From assembly GCA_044224905.1 (NCBI GenBank), contig JBGAJN010000003.1:1-64000 (forward strand): a stretch of DNA of 64,000 nt, written 5' to 3'. A program made the translations under genes and the position numbers. Position 1 is the stretch's first letter. Each line of letters starts with the position of its first letter. The DNA is from JBGAJN01 sp044224905. Lineage in GTDB: Bacteria; Verrucomicrobiota; Verrucomicrobiia; Limisphaerales; JBGAJN01. The notes under the pieces are model-generated. The model was not told where the DNA came from and ran no database searches. It saw only the letters and a program-made list of their open reading frames with translations. Positions 20,127 through 29,588 of this stretch are shown piece after piece.

Positions 20127-21155
20127 CTAAGCGATGTTGGTGATTTTCGAGGCACGCTCAAACTTGCCCGCTTCAAAGCCATCCCGCGCTGCCAGCGCGA
20201 GCGAGAGCATCTGCACGGGCAAAATCTCGACGATGGGTCGCACACCCGCAGGCACGCTCGGCAATTGAAAGGCCTTCACGGATGTCTCATGCTCGCCGAT
20301 GAGCAGCGCTCGACCGCCACCGCGCACGATGTCCTCCGCGAGCCTGCGATGCAGCACGGCGGTCACTTCATCGCCTTCAAAGATCAGCACCAGCACCTTC
20401 GGCCCTGCCATCTCCAGCGGCCCATGTCGAAACGCTGCTGCGCTCATGCCTTCCGCATGTTGGCGGGTGGATTCCTTCAAGATCAAGCCGCCCGTGCCAG
20501 CCGTCGCGAGTGAGTCACCACGACCCGTCACGAAAATGCTCGTCACGCCCTCTAGCAGCGGCACCAGTTCCGCCACATGCTTTTGCCAGGCAGAAAGATA
20601 ACCAAGCACAGCAGCCGCCGACTGCGTCATTTCCTGCAGGGCGACTGGAACTACCTTTTGAAGCAACTGCGCCCCAAGCCAATGCAACACCGCCAAAGTG
20701 GAGAGGTAGGTTTTGCACGATACCGTGGACTCCGGTCCTGCTTCCATCAGTAACACCGTGCCCGCTGCACGACCCAGCGTTGATGATGCATTGTTCGTCA
20801 CTCCGATCACATGGCCGAACTCAATCGTGCGCTCCATGAGCTTCGCCACCTCGGCGCTCTCGCCCGATTGCGAGACTGCAATGAGCAGCGTGTCATCACG
20901 ATAAAGACCCTCAAACCCCAGCAACAACTCCGCCGTCTCAATCCAATGGGAGGCGATGCCGGCTTCGCTCATCGCCCGATGCAATGGATACTGCGCATGA
21001 AGCGAACTGCCCATCCCGGTGAGCACCACACGCCTAAAGCGGCCCGAGATCAGCCCCTCAATAAGAGATCGATCCAATGTCGTTGCCGTGATTTTTGCGA
21101 TGACGCCTTGCAGCACGTCAGGCTGGGAAAGGATGTCGGTGATGTAGGGGGACAT
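20127..21155 (-). CDS. SIS-domain sugar isomerase/deaminase (342 aa)
   Basis: Two SIS domains bind phosphosugars. The first has V-V-L-T-G-M-G-S-S-L-H-A near 43 and L-I-A-V-S-Q-S-G-E-S-A-E near 90, the loop that grips the phosphate. The second includes I-F-V-T-G-R-G-D-S-L-A-T. This matches the isomerase half of GlmS and AgaS-type aldose-ketose isomerases, without the glutaminase half. Likely reaction: isomerisation or deamination of an amino-sugar phosphate made by the neighbouring ROK kinase. It sits 9 bp after the ROK gene. Confidence 0.87.
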   Translation of the reverse strand: MSPYITDILSQPDVLQGVIAKITATTLDRSLIEGLISGRFRRVVLTGMGSSLHAQYPLHRAMSEAGIASHWIETAELLLGFEGLYRDDTLLIAVSQSGESAEVAKLMERTIEFGHVIGVTNNASSTLGRAAGTVLLMEAGPESTVSCKTYLSTLAVLHWLGAQLLQKVVPVALQEMTQSAAAVLGYLSAWQKHVAELVPLLEGVTSIFVTGRGDSLATAGTGGLILKESTRQHAEGMSAAAFRHGPLEMAGPKVLVLIFEGDEVTAVLHRRLAEDIVRGGGRALLIGEHETSVKAFQLPSVPAGVRPIVEILPVQMLSLALAARDGFEAGKFERASKITNIA

Positions 21156-21164
21156 GGTTTAGGT

Positions 21165-22133
21165 TCAGGAAAGTTTTCTTGCCTCACTCCGAGCTAATGC
21201 GATACCGCCGAGCAAGCCGGCATCACGCCCCAACGCCGAGCATTCGACGCGGATACCCTCAGTCGGAAACATGCGCACGCGTTGCTTCAACGCTGCACGC
21301 ACGGGCTCCAGCAGCAGATCGCCCAGGCCCGAGACACCGCCGCCAATCACGATGAGTTCAGGATGCAGCGCCGTGACCAGATTCGCCACGCCAACGCCCA
21401 GCCACTCACCTGCACGTTGCAAAGCGGTCATGACACGAGTGTCGCCGGCCCGCGCCGCTTTGCTCATTGTCTCGGGGTTCACCTTGGCGACATCGCCCGC
21501 GCAAATGGCGAAAAGTTTCGGAGCCATGCCACTGAGAAAGAGCCGCACGCCTTCGCCAGTGATCGCCGGGCCACTGGTGTAAGTCTCCAAGCAGCCGCGA
21601 TTGCCACAATCACACAGCAAGCCATCTGCCACCACCGTCTGATGCCCGATCTCGCCTGCCGCACCCACAGGGCCGAGCCGCAGCTTGCCATCAATCACGA
21701 TCCCGCCGCCCACGCCCGTGCCGAGGCCGAAGTAAATCATGTCCTTTACACCGCGCCCATGCCCAAACTCCAGTTCACCGAGCGTGGCCGCCCGCGCATC
21801 GTTGATGAGAAACACCGGACAGCCCGCCACGGGCCGCAGCATCTCCGCCAGCGGCAAATCCTGCCACGGCGTCGCAAAATTCGTCAGCAGCCGGATCACA
21901 CCACGCGTCGAATCCACCCAACCCGGCACGCCCACGGCCAACGCGGCAGGCTGGGTGTTCGTTTCCTCACGAAGCTGCAGCAACATCCCCGCCATCCGCC
22001 GCACGACGCCCTCCGGTCCTTCATGCGACTCTGTCGGCACACGGATCTGCCCCTGCACCACGCCATGGGCATCCGCGATAGCCGCAGCCATGTTGGTGCC
22101 TCCGAGGTCGATGCTGGCGAGGGTTTGGGTCAT
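21165..22133 (-). CDS. ROK-family sugar kinase (322 aa)
   Basis: The ATP-binding D-L-G-G-T-N at 9-14, a catalytic region with N-D-A-R-A at 111-115, G-L-G-T-G-V-G-G-G at 136-144 and the ROK zinc motif with G-E-I-G-H at 160-164 and C-D-C-G-N-R-G-C-L-E at 174-183 are all present, so it should be an active hexose or N-acetylhexosamine kinase. No helix-turn-helix precedes the kinase domain, which rules against a ROK repressor. It is the first gene of the coupled operon. A LacI-type palindrome lies about 26 bp upstream. Confidence 0.92.
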   Translation of the reverse strand: MTQTLASIDLGGTNMAAAIADAHGVVQGQIRVPTESHEGPEGVVRRMAGMLLQLREETNTQPAALAVGVPGWVDSTRGVIRLLTNFATPWQDLPLAEMLRPVAGCPVFLINDARAATLGELEFGHGRGVKDMIYFGLGTGVGGGIVIDGKLRLGPVGAAGEIGHQTVVADGLLCDCGNRGCLETYTSGPAITGEGVRLFLSGMAPKLFAICAGDVAKVNPETMSKAARAGDTRVMTALQRAGEWLGVGVANLVTALHPELIVIGGGVSGLGDLLLEPVRAALKQRVRMFPTEGIRVECSALGRDAGLLGGIALARSEARKLS

Positions 22134-22158
22134 CTTTGTATTCGAACGACCCCATGAG

Positions 22159-22170
22159 ACAAGCGCTTGT
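22159..22170. promoter_or_regulatory. LacI/GalR-type operator palindrome
   Basis: ACAAGCGCTTGT is a perfect 12-bp palindrome containing A-A-N-C-G-N-T-T, the core of LacI-family operators, placed just upstream of the ROK gene. No LacI-type regulator gene lies in this window, so the repressor must act from elsewhere. Confidence 0.6.
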
Positions 22171-22485
22171 TTAGAATCGCAAGAAAATCATTTCAAGGCC
22201 CGCTAAGGACATGCTTTCGAATGATCACTTGCTCGCCGACTATGAAGTATCGCAAGTTGCCGAACGCGCGGGATGCTTCAGCACGGCATGATCTCTTCGG
22301 AGTTCTTGTGGCGGTGCTTTCCAGGCGTGAGGCCAGATGGTGGCTGATGAATTTTCGAGTGACGGCCTCGACGAGTGGAGTGAGCGCGAAGCAGAGCACG
22401 GTCAGAAGGTGAAGTTTCACACCTTTGGTTCTTGGTTTCGGGTTCTCGCTGAGCAACGACGAATCACGAACTATGAACGCATCCC
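22171..22485. other. intergenic stretch, no gene seen
   Basis: About 315 bp between the ROK operon and the convergent-sided 439-aa gene. An open frame of 98 codons on the minus strand crosses it but has no ribosome site or family resemblance. Only the operator at its left edge is supported. Confidence 0.5.
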
Positions 22486-23805
22486 TCAATACTTCGGGAA
22501 AATGTCGGGGCTCGGGAAGCGCTCTTCGAGGCTGTCGTTGAGGTATTCTTCGCGGGGGACCTGGGCCTGGGGCCAGCTCGCAGGACGGACGCGGACGATG
22601 CGGGTGGGGCGGATGCCTTCGATGATGAGATCGGTCTCGAAGCGGATCTGGATGCCGCTGCTGCCGAGCGGGGCTTCGCCGGGGAGCTTGATGACGTCAA
22701 GGATGGGTCCTTTCGAGGCCATGTGCGCGGGGCCGTAGGCGCCGTGGGTGTGCTTCAAGGTGTTGGCGACTGGGTTCATCAGGGCGGGACTGCCTTTGGT
22801 GAAATCGGTGTAGAGCGATGGGTCCATGCCGCCAAACAGGGTCGCGGTGATGGTGGCGCGGCCGAACTTGCCATATTCGACGGCGTCGATCCATGCGGCC
22901 ATCCAGCGGCTGCGGATGAAGGCTTTGTGGGTTTCGGTTTGGTTGTGGGCGGCGCGTTGCATCGCGTCGTCGTCGAGCCAGATGTCCGAAATGTGAAAGC
23001 GGGTGAAGATGCCATCCGGTGTGGGTTTCCAAGTGATGCCGAGCAGCACGGACTGGCTGCCGAGAAATTTCTTTCCTCCAGCGGGCCACGCGCCTTCGGT
23101 GATCAAATCTTCGATCCCGAGGCATTCGCGGCCGCGCCAGATGCGGGTGGCAGCATCGAAGGTCATCTTTTCCTCGGTCGCCTTGCTGTCTCCGCCTTGT
23201 TTCGGCTCGCTGGTCGCGATGATCATTCCCTCGCGGTTCTTGAGCTCCACTTCCTTGAGCTTCCAGACCAAACCCTCGCGCTGGCAGTGGCTGGGCTCGT
23301 CTTCGAGCAGGAGGACGTGGTTCTCAGCGGGTGCGATACCAGCGCCACGATTGTGGTTGGCGTCCATCTTCTTGCTGTCCACCGGCAACACCGGCACGGC
23401 TGAAACTTTCGGGTCGGGCGGGAGAAAGGCCCGGACGTGCAACACGGTGCCGAGCGGGATGTCCCGCAGATCCGCCGGTGCACCGTGATAGCGCACGATG
23501 CCGAAGGGCAGCATGGCGAATGGGTGCGGGTCGTTGCGGAAAAACATGCCCGACCCCTGCACACGAATGCTGCCGCGGCGGTTGGCGTGGTCAACGAACA
23601 CGAGTTCGCCCCGGTAGGAGTGCGCTTTTTCCAACGGCGGGAACTTGCCCGGTTCGGGGCGGAAGACGTCAATTTCTTTTTGCTCTGTTTTTTTTGCGCT
23701 CGTTTTTTTGTCGGCGGCGAGCGCTTGAACGACGAACAAACACGCAAGCGTAGCCAACCAAGGGCATACCTGGAACCGAGAACGAGGAACGATGAATTGC
23801 ATCAT
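22486..23805 (-). CDS. exported protein of unknown function, paralog A (439 aa)
   Basis: I do not recognise a named domain. The start at 23805 (or 23802) gives a signal peptide (C-P-W-L-A-T-L-A-C-L-F-V-V-Q-A-L-A-A-D), 25 bp after the end of its paralog; a longer open frame runs back into that gene and is discarded. Conserved blocks shared with the paralog include P-P-L-E-K-A-x-S-Y-R-G-E-L-V-F-V-D-H, D-L-R-D-I-P-L-G-T-V and G-I-Q-I-R-F-E-T-D-L-I. Both follow a DUF1592/DUF1552 gene pair on the same strand, so they probably act with that secreted system. Confidence 0.8.
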   Translation of the reverse strand: MMQFIVPRSRFQVCPWLATLACLFVVQALAADKKTSAKKTEQKEIDVFRPEPGKFPPLEKAHSYRGELVFVDHANRRGSIRVQGSGMFFRNDPHPFAMLPFGIVRYHGAPADLRDIPLGTVLHVRAFLPPDPKVSAVPVLPVDSKKMDANHNRGAGIAPAENHVLLLEDEPSHCQREGLVWKLKEVELKNREGMIIATSEPKQGGDSKATEEKMTFDAATRIWRGRECLGIEDLITEGAWPAGGKKFLGSQSVLLGITWKPTPDGIFTRFHISDIWLDDDAMQRAAHNQTETHKAFIRSRWMAAWIDAVEYGKFGRATITATLFGGMDPSLYTDFTKGSPALMNPVANTLKHTHGAYGPAHMASKGPILDVIKLPGEAPLGSSGIQIRFETDLIIEGIRPTRIVRVRPASWPQAQVPREEYLNDSLEERFPSPDIFPKY

Positions 23806-23830
23806 AGCGTGAGCAGGAAGGTGGTGAGGA

Positions 23831-25153
23831 TCAGTATTTCGGGAAGATGGCGGGAGTCGGGAAGCGCTCGTCAATGCTGGAGGCGCCGTCGCTGAGGTAT
23901 TCCTCGCGTGGCACATGGACATCTGGCCAGCTTGCGGGACGGACGCGGACGATTCGTGCGGGGCGCATGCCTTCGGTGATGAGATCGGTCTCGAAGCGAA
24001 TCTGGATTCCGCTGCTGGCAAGCGGGACTTCGCCGGGCAATTGCGTGACGTCGAGGAGTTTGCCGCGTGCGGCCATTTGTGTGGGGCCGGCGGTGCCGCC
24101 TTCGGTGTGTTTCAGCGTGTTCTCGACGCCATTTATCAGGGCGGTGCCGCCCTTTTTGAAATCGGTGTAGAGCGAGGGGTCCATGCCGCCGAACAAAGTC
24201 GCAGTAATGGTGGCGCGGCCGAATTTGCCATACTCGACGGCGTCGATCCACCCGGGCATCCAGCGACTGCGCATGAACGCCTTGTGCGTCTCGGTCTGAT
24301 GCTGCGTGGTGTTTTGCATCGCGGCGTCATCGAGCCAGATGTCTGAAATGTGGAAGCGGCTGAAAACACCGCCCGGCGTTGGCTTCCAGATGATGCCGAG
24401 CTGCACGGTCTGACCGCCGAGCGATTTTTTCCCGCTCGCAGGCCACATACCCTCAACGATCAGGTGCTCGATGTGGAGGTATTCGCGCCCACGCCAGACG
24501 CGCGTGGCGGCATCAAAGGTCAGCGTTTCCTCGTGCGCCTGATGGTCGCCGCCGTGCTTCGGTTCGCGGCTGGCGAGAATCGTTCCCTCGTCGTTCTTGA
24601 TCTCCAGCTCTTTGAGCTTCCAGACGAGTCCTTCTCGCTGGCAATGGCTGGGTTCATCTTCGAGGAGAACGACATGGTTCTCGGCAGGCGCGGTGCCGGG
24701 ACCTCCCAAGCCACCCTGCTTCCTCTGGTTGATCGGCAGCACTGGAACGGCGGAGGTCTTCGGGTCCGGCGGGAGAAAGGCGCGGACGCGCATCACGGTG
24801 CCGAGCGGGATGTCCCGCAGATCCGCCGGTGCGCCATGATAACGCACGATGCCGTAAGGCAGCATGGCGAACGGACTCGGTGCCGTAAAACGGAACACAC
24901 CCGCAGACTGCACACGGATGCTGCCGCGGCGGTTGACGTGATCCACGAAGACAAGTTCGCCCCGGTAGGATTGCGCCTTTTCCAATGGCGGGAACTTGCC
25001 CGCTTCGGGGCGGAAGGGCTCGGCTCCTGGTTCTTTGTTCCTTGCTCCCGAACCTTCGTTGGCGGCGTTTGCATGAACGAAGAACGAACAGGCAAGCACT
25101 ACCAACCACGGACAAACGCGGAACCAGGAACGCGGAACCAAGCATTGGTTCAT
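23831..25153 (-). CDS. exported protein of unknown function, paralog B (440 aa)
   Basis: This is a tandem paralog of the next gene, co-linear along the whole length with only small gaps. Signal peptide residues 1-31 end near A-N-A-A. Conserved features include G-S-I-R-V, R-E-G-L-V-W-K-L-K-E and L-F-G-G-M-D-P-S-L-Y-T-D-F. The beta-rich look and repeated aromatic motifs suggest a carbohydrate-binding or structural role, but that is a guess. The start at 25153 overlaps the stop of the DUF1552 gene by 4 bp (ATGA), showing translational coupling. Confidence 0.82.
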   Translation of the reverse strand: MNQCLVPRSWFRVCPWLVVLACSFFVHANAANEGSGARNKEPGAEPFRPEAGKFPPLEKAQSYRGELVFVDHVNRRGSIRVQSAGVFRFTAPSPFAMLPYGIVRYHGAPADLRDIPLGTVMRVRAFLPPDPKTSAVPVLPINQRKQGGLGGPGTAPAENHVVLLEDEPSHCQREGLVWKLKELEIKNDEGTILASREPKHGGDHQAHEETLTFDAATRVWRGREYLHIEHLIVEGMWPASGKKSLGGQTVQLGIIWKPTPGGVFSRFHISDIWLDDAAMQNTTQHQTETHKAFMRSRWMPGWIDAVEYGKFGRATITATLFGGMDPSLYTDFKKGGTALINGVENTLKHTEGGTAGPTQMAARGKLLDVTQLPGEVPLASSGIQIRFETDLITEGMRPARIVRVRPASWPDVHVPREEYLSDGASSIDERFPTPAIFPKY

Positions 25154-26526
25154 ATCGCGACCACCTTGTTGCTATCGCCAAACTTGTCCGTCTCCACGCC
25201 CATGCGCTGGGCCATGAGGAGCAGAAGATTGCTCAAGTGGGCATCGCTGTTCACGGGGCGGCTGCAGACTTGGTAGTGCGCGGTGGTGAGCGCTCCGTCG
25301 GCTGCGAGCGAATAGCCTTCGAATCCTTTGGCCGACTTGTTGAAGTCGAGATGGCTCCCGTGCTTCAGGCCGAGGTCCGAGCCACCGGCGAGCACGAGCG
25401 GGAGGTTCGCGTTGCCGTGGCTGTGGCCGTAGCACATGCCGCTTCCGAAGAGCGACATCGTGGAGCCGAGGAGTGGCTTTCCATTGATGTCCTTCGTCTC
25501 CGCGAGTCGCGTTAGGAAGTAACCGAACTGTTCGATGGCGAAGGTGTCGTAGTTGGTGAGCTTCTCCATGTAGCCCGCATCGCCGCCGTGGTGGCTGAGC
25601 TGGTGGCGCGACTCGGTGATACCGATCTCGGGAATGGAAAACGCATCTCCCTCACCGCCGAGGCTGAAGGTGGCCACGCGCGTGACGTCCGTCTGAAAGG
25701 CGAGCACCATGAGGTCATAGACCGTGCGGAAATAATCGCCCGCCTTGGTGGCGGCGATGTCGCGATTGGTGCGCTTGCGGTCGTCGTCGGAGATGGCGGG
25801 CAGCGGTGTGTCGAGCCAGGCATCGGCCCGCCGCGTGCGGATCTCTGCCTCACGCACCGAGGTGAGGTATTGCTCCATGCGGCCTTTGTCCTCCGCGCCC
25901 ATCTTTTTCTCGAGTTGGCGGACTTCCGCGAGATTGGCGTCCAGCACGCTGCCCTTGCGACGCAAGGCGCGGCGTTGCGCGATCTTCCCGCCTTTCGGTT
26001 CCTCGAAAAGCGAGGCGAAGATCTCGCTGCAACGACGCAGCGCGGGCAACTGCACGCCGTCCGCCGTCCAGGCGAGCGAGTTCTGTGTCAGCGCAACCTC
26101 CATCGAAGCGACTCGGGTGTGGAGCGCGGTGACTTCCGCCATCTTCTGATCCACCGAGATGGTGTTGCGGTCCGACGGGCCGAGCTTCCCGCCGGTGAGC
26201 CAGACGGAGATGCAGTTGTGGTGGTGGCCGAGGGCTCCCGGGTGATGCAGGCCGCTAATGGGCGTGATGACTTCACGGTGCTTCTCCAGCGGCTTCAACG
26301 ACCGCGAGAATTGGTAGTCCCGGCCCGCCTTAATGATTTGGTAGTTCAGCGAATGCACGCCATTCGCGAGGTAGATGAAGGCGCTGCGCTTCGGCGTGGC
26401 GGTGACCTTTTCCGCCGCGCGGAGCGGGACCATGCATTCGAGCAAGGGCAACGAGATGAAGCTGCCGAGCGCCTTGAGCGCGTGGCGGCGATTGAGGAGC
26501 CAGGATTGGGAGAGGTAGTTGCTCAT
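25150..26526 (-). CDS. DUF1552 family protein, Tat-exported (458 aa)
   Basis: The N-terminus has a twin-arginine signal (L-N-R-R-H-A-L-K-A-L-G). The body carries typical DUF1552 features: F-I-Y-L-A-N-G-V near 50, G-L-H-H-P-G-A-L-G-H-H-H-N-C near 93, and a C-terminal G-M-C-Y-G-H-S-H-G-N-A-N-L-P-L-V-L-A-G. DUF1552 proteins are related to DUF1501, a sulfatase-like fold, and nearly always accompany DUF1592 cytochrome proteins in planctomycetes and verrucomicrobia. Function unproven. It lies 38 bp after the DUF1592 gene and overlaps the start of paralog B. Confidence 0.9.
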   Translation of the reverse strand: MSNYLSQSWLLNRRHALKALGSFISLPLLECMVPLRAAEKVTATPKRSAFIYLANGVHSLNYQIIKAGRDYQFSRSLKPLEKHREVITPISGLHHPGALGHHHNCISVWLTGGKLGPSDRNTISVDQKMAEVTALHTRVASMEVALTQNSLAWTADGVQLPALRRCSEIFASLFEEPKGGKIAQRRALRRKGSVLDANLAEVRQLEKKMGAEDKGRMEQYLTSVREAEIRTRRADAWLDTPLPAISDDDRKRTNRDIAATKAGDYFRTVYDLMVLAFQTDVTRVATFSLGGEGDAFSIPEIGITESRHQLSHHGGDAGYMEKLTNYDTFAIEQFGYFLTRLAETKDINGKPLLGSTMSLFGSGMCYGHSHGNANLPLVLAGGSDLGLKHGSHLDFNKSAKGFEGYSLAADGALTTAHYQVCSRPVNSDAHLSNLLLLMAQRMGVETDKFGDSNKVVAI

Positions 26527-26564
26527 AGGAATGGAGTGTTGAAGTTGTGGAGTGATGGGTGTTG

Positions 26565-29021
26565 TCAGCGCTTTTTCAGCAGGTCGGAGAGGGCCACGGC
26601 GCGGACGATGTCCTTGACGCGGTATTCGTGCTTCTTCGCTTCAGCAACGATGGCGTTGAGGTCGTCTTGGTCGTCAAAGCTGAGGACGCGGCGGAGGGCG
26701 TAGGTGGTGAGGTGCTCGATGAAGGCGCGGGCGACTTTGTCGCGGTCTTCGAGCAACAATCGTTTGAAATCGTTGGCATCCTTGAACGTGCGGCCATCGG
26801 GCATCGCGCCGGCGGGATTGACCAACGGATCCTCGCCGACTCCCGCCGGGACCTTCTCTCGGGTGCGCCACTGGCCGATGGCGTCGTAGTTGTCCCAAGC
26901 GAGGCCTAGCGGATCGATCTTCGCATGGCAGGCGGCGCAGTTCGCGTCGCTGCGGTGCGCCTCGATTTTGTCGCGCAGCGTGGCCTTGGGGTTTTGCGGC
27001 GGATTGGGTTCGATGGCGGGGACGTTGGCGGGCGGCGGCGGGGGCGTCTTGCCGAGGACGACTTGGCTGAGCCAGACACCGCGATGCACCGGACGATGGC
27101 GCGTGCCGTCCGAAGTGAGGCCGAGCACCGCGCCCATCGTGAGCAGACCGCCGCGACGATCCTCGGGCTTCAGCGACACGCGTTGGAAGCCACCGGCTTT
27201 CGGCTCCGGCAATCCGTAGAAATCGCAGAGCCGCGCATTGGCCACGGTCCAATCAGACTCGATGAAGCCGTCGATGGCCAGGTTCTTGACGAACATCTCG
27301 CGGAAGAACTCCACCGGCTCCGTGCGCATGCTCTCCTCCAGCCACGCGTCGTAAGTGGGATAGAGTTTCTTGTCCGGCGGGAACATGCCCACGCGATGCA
27401 GTTGCAGCCACTGCCGCGCGAAGTCATCGATGAAGCGGCTGGCTTTGCTGTCGGCGAGCATCCGGTCCACTTCTTTCTTGAGACCATCGCCCTTCAATGT
27501 GCCGCTTTTGGCTGCGGAAAAGAGCACGTCATCGGGCATCGAACTCCACAGGAAATACGAGAGCCGCGAGGCGAGTTCCGTGTCCGTGAGATGCTGGCGA
27601 GCCACCGTGTCGCCCTCGACGAGGTAGATGAAATGCCGCGAGGTCAGCACGCCCACCAATGCGACACGATACGCATCCGCCAGCTTTTCGCCCGCGTCGC
27701 GTTCCTCACGATACGACTTCAAATACTCCTCCAGCTCCTGGGTTTTCACCGGCCGACGCCACGCGCGCTCGGCGAAGCGTTGCAGATGCGCCGCGACCAC
27801 CTCGGGCGTCGCGTCATCGGGCGGCACCACATCGTTGCGACGGGCCTTTTCTGCCGCCGACACCAGCGGCCCTTCCCATTCGATCCAATCCAGCAGCACC
27901 GTGGAGAAAAGACCGTTCCCTTTGTCATCGAACATCTGCGGCGCGTTCGGATTCAGCAGCAACGTCTCGCTGCTGTGCGTGAAAATGTAACCGCCTCGGC
28001 TGCCGAGCGCATTGCGGAAAGCCGCGCCCGCCCGGCGGTCCACCACATCGGTGGCCACCACGCAGAAGTCCAGCGTCGCAGGCATCTCGAGGAACACCTC
28101 GAACTCATAGACCTGCGGCTTGTCTTCCGGCGCCGTGATGTCGAACTCGATGAGCCCGTCCACCGTCTCCTCACCCGTGCGCTTGCCGATGCTCAGATGC
28201 GCCGTCTGACCGCCGAGTGGGCGGATGCCGCTGGCCTGTATGCGGAGTTTGTAGAGACCGCTGTGCTCCGGGCCGGTCCTACCGAGCCAGTGAGGCGAGA
28301 GCGCGTTTTGGACGTTGCCGGGGAAAAGGAGATAACGCAGTGGTCGCTTGATTCCGAAGCGGTCCAGCGCCGCCTGCTGTTCCTTGCCGCTATTGTAACG
28401 AATCTCGGCGGCCGTCTTGCGGACCTTGCGAGCCTCGCTCGCCGACGCGGCAGGAAAGGCGCGGTCCAGCACCAGCTCCGCCGCGCGGTAATAGCGGTCC
28501 ACATGCGAAGGCGAGAGCGAAAGCTCCGAGCCGATGCGCTCAAAGCCATGCCACAGCGTGTCCTCGTTCAACTCGCCCGGCTTCGCGGGGTCATAGCGCA
28601 CACCGAGCAGGTCATAGACCGTGTTTCGATACTCCTTCCGGCTCAGCCGATAGTGCGACACCGCCGGCCGCGCCGCCATCCGCGCCGCGCGCCCCTCTTT
28701 GATGCGCGCATCGAGACTCGTGACAAACACCGCAATCTCCTCCTGCGTCGGCCGCTTCTCCTTCTTTGGCGGCATCTCGCCCGAGTTCACGTTTTCGATC
28801 ACCTCCGCCCAATGATGCACGTCCGCGCCCACTTTGAAATCGCGCGAAAGCTGGTCGATGCGCAAATCCCCCTTCTCCTTCTCCGGCCCGTGGCATTTAA
28901 TGCAATGCTTCTCGAGGAACGCCTCAAACGGTTCTGCTCCGCGCACGGCATCAGCCAAGCCGAGGCTGGCGGCGAAGAGCAGCGCGGCGGATGATAAGTG
29001 TAAGCGAAAGTACGGGGTCAT
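26565..29021 (-). CDS. DUF1592 multi-domain c-type cytochrome-like protein (818 aa)
   Basis: A signal peptide is followed by a heme motif C-I-K-C-H at 40-44 (planctomycete cytochrome domain), then the series DUF1587, DUF1595, DUF1592, DUF1588 and DUF1585 expected for this family; a second C-x-x-C-H (C-A-A-C-H-A-K-I-D-P-L-G) in the DUF1588 part and L-R-R-V-L-S in DUF1585 are visible. Such proteins are thought to work in secreted oxidative or polymer-degrading systems with DUF1552 partners. The start at 29021 is set by the signal peptide; 50 extra upstream codons look non-coding. Confidence 0.9.
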   Translation of the reverse strand: MTPYFRLHLSSAALLFAASLGLADAVRGAEPFEAFLEKHCIKCHGPEKEKGDLRIDQLSRDFKVGADVHHWAEVIENVNSGEMPPKKEKRPTQEEIAVFVTSLDARIKEGRAARMAARPAVSHYRLSRKEYRNTVYDLLGVRYDPAKPGELNEDTLWHGFERIGSELSLSPSHVDRYYRAAELVLDRAFPAASASEARKVRKTAAEIRYNSGKEQQAALDRFGIKRPLRYLLFPGNVQNALSPHWLGRTGPEHSGLYKLRIQASGIRPLGGQTAHLSIGKRTGEETVDGLIEFDITAPEDKPQVYEFEVFLEMPATLDFCVVATDVVDRRAGAAFRNALGSRGGYIFTHSSETLLLNPNAPQMFDDKGNGLFSTVLLDWIEWEGPLVSAAEKARRNDVVPPDDATPEVVAAHLQRFAERAWRRPVKTQELEEYLKSYREERDAGEKLADAYRVALVGVLTSRHFIYLVEGDTVARQHLTDTELASRLSYFLWSSMPDDVLFSAAKSGTLKGDGLKKEVDRMLADSKASRFIDDFARQWLQLHRVGMFPPDKKLYPTYDAWLEESMRTEPVEFFREMFVKNLAIDGFIESDWTVANARLCDFYGLPEPKAGGFQRVSLKPEDRRGGLLTMGAVLGLTSDGTRHRPVHRGVWLSQVVLGKTPPPPPANVPAIEPNPPQNPKATLRDKIEAHRSDANCAACHAKIDPLGLAWDNYDAIGQWRTREKVPAGVGEDPLVNPAGAMPDGRTFKDANDFKRLLLEDRDKVARAFIEHLTTYALRRVLSFDDQDDLNAIVAEAKKHEYRVKDIVRAVALSDLLKKR

Positions 29022-29275
29022 GGCGGTGAAAAAAATCAGGGCTTCGCGGCGGGTAGAACGCGCAGGCAGGTCGAACAACTGCCCACGCCGATGCCGAGGA
29101 GCTGAAGGCGACCAAGGGCGTGTGATGCGTTCATAGATATGTAATGACGATTGCGGTTCTGAGAGCTTCAAAAGGATAACTGTCAGAAAACACAGTCCGC
29201 GCAGGAAAACTAGTCGCCGAAACCGGCAAAAGTGACTCCTTTTCCCGTATTGTCCAATAATTCGAACGAGCAGGA
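29022..29275. other. intergenic stretch, no gene seen
   Basis: Between the DUF1592 start and the transposase remnant. The 3' flank of the IS remnant probably extends into it; no promoter or small gene was recognised. Confidence 0.4.
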
Positions 29276-29276
29276 A

Positions 29277-29588
29277 TTAATGCGGCTTGGCGGTAGTAGT
29301 AGCGAAGGAGACCCCGAGGCGATCCCGGCAGTCGATGGTTCCGTGGGCCGGGAACTCGGGGAATTCCGGGTGAATGATTTGGTTCTCCAAGCCTTGATGG
29401 TTTCGTTCGTGGTGACAATGAAGGATGAACTCAGAGATAGCGCGGCGCAGAGAGGGCTCACCGAAGTGGATCAGTTGATCCAAACATGATTCCTTGATCG
29501 TGCGCACGAAGCGCTTGGTGAAGGCGTTGAGATTCGGGGACCGTGCTGGCAGACGCAGCGGTTCCACGCCGGCGCTTCGGGGACTCAT
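29277..29588 (-). pseudogene. IS transposase remnant, integrase-core C-terminus
   Basis: The frame contains P-A-R-S-P-N-L-N-A-F, R-F-V-R-T-I-K-E, H-F-G-E, I-S-E-F and H-E-R-N-H-Q-G-L-E-N-Q-I-I, the C-terminal part of a DDE integrase-core transposase including the final Glu region. The N-terminal two thirds are missing. The expected ending (L-L-R-Y-Y-Y-R-Q-A-A) is found in another frame just downstream, so a frameshift lies near 29320. It is a dead insertion sequence fragment. Confidence 0.82.
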
